The notes beneath the pieces were generated by a model. The model saw only the letters and a list, made by a program, of their open reading frames with translations. It was not told where the DNA came from and ran no database searches. A stretch of 64,000 nt of DNA, taken from contig NC_135152.1 in assembly GCF_050948215.1 (NCBI RefSeq), positions 11,132,310 through 11,196,309 on the forward strand, given 5' to 3'. Made by a program: the position numbers and the translations under genes. Every line of letters begins with the position of its first letter. Within the stretch, counting starts at the first letter, position 1. This stretch comes from Halictus rubicundus (lineage: Eukaryota; Arthropoda; Insecta; Hymenoptera; Halictidae). This document shows, piece after piece, positions 63,784 through 64,000 of this stretch.

Positions 63784-63808
63784 CCCCCCCCCCCCCCGGG
63801 GGGGGGGG
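63784..63808. other. C14/G11 homopolymer junction
   Basis: Fourteen C are followed directly by eleven G, a perfect GC palindrome. No comparable run exists elsewhere in the window. It could be a real hairpin-forming tract, but it is also what a sequencing, tailing or gap-joining artefact looks like. Confidence 0.8.
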
Positions 63809-64000
63809 CGTGACTAACAACAAATTGCGCCGACCTTCCGAACACAACAATAAGAAACCTATCGATTATTTTTATTCAGCGTGAATTAATTCTGTGTGGA
63901 CGGCTCGAGGGGAATTTCGTCCTCGTTACCTCGCGAAATCGCACGTAGAATTTTAAGCGACCTATATAGAAGGGACTTGATTCATCCGAATCACGCGATG

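Overview
This window is nuclear DNA of an animal, almost certainly an insect and probably a hymenopteran (ant or bee). The reasons are spliced genes with short introns, a membrane acyl-CoA desaturase and a mitochondrial phosphatidylserine decarboxylase of animal type, AT-rich intergenic DNA that keeps many CpG dinucleotides, many (GA)n runs, and a varied load of small DNA-transposon relics. The order-level assignment is inference. No bacterial operon, CRISPR array, rRNA gene or convincing tRNA gene was seen.

Only three protein-coding genes are supported, all on the + strand. (1) A five-exon acyl-CoA delta-9-type desaturase at 23295-28398 reconstructs to 337 residues with all three histidine boxes; its last intron appears to use a GC donor. 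(2) PISD, the mitochondrial phosphatidylserine decarboxylase, at 46499-48166 has four coding exons and 381 residues from the chosen ATG. (3) The first coding exon of a CNRIP1 homologue (cannabinoid-receptor-interacting protein family) begins at 51432; the rest of the gene was not found and presumably lies in long introns or past the right edge. The first two act in membrane lipid metabolism, but nothing suggests co-regulation.

The left 23 kb has no recognisable gene. It holds several short tandem arrays (about 169 bp at 3.4 kb, 185 bp at 4.1-4.8 kb, a degenerate one at 6.9-7.4 kb, 123 bp at 9.3-9.8 kb, 180 bp at 19.6 kb), a piggyBac-type MITE with TTAA ends (9959-10120), a hAT end (12.4 kb), a diverged duplication (13.4/14.3 kb), and an 850-bp hAT relic with an exact 8-bp target duplication (17961-18810). 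Between the desaturase and PISD lie foldback repeats, members of a small TA-flanked MITE family, a mariner-like end, a 155-bp tandem array, one MITE nested in another at 38 kb, a roughly 175-bp (GA)n tract and a long CpG-rich stretch (42.8-44.6 kb). The right end holds a degenerate tandem array just behind the CNRIP1 exon, more foldback elements, a MITE with matching GGGACCC ends and a suspicious C14/G11 homopolymer junction at 63784-63808.

No new multi-gene system was recognised. The most interesting items are the inferred GC-AG intron, the nested and cleanly bounded DNA transposon relics, several repeat families confined to this locus, a long hairpin inside a desaturase intron, and a possible recursive splice site upstream of PISD. 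Coordinates, splice sites and alignments were worked out by eye.
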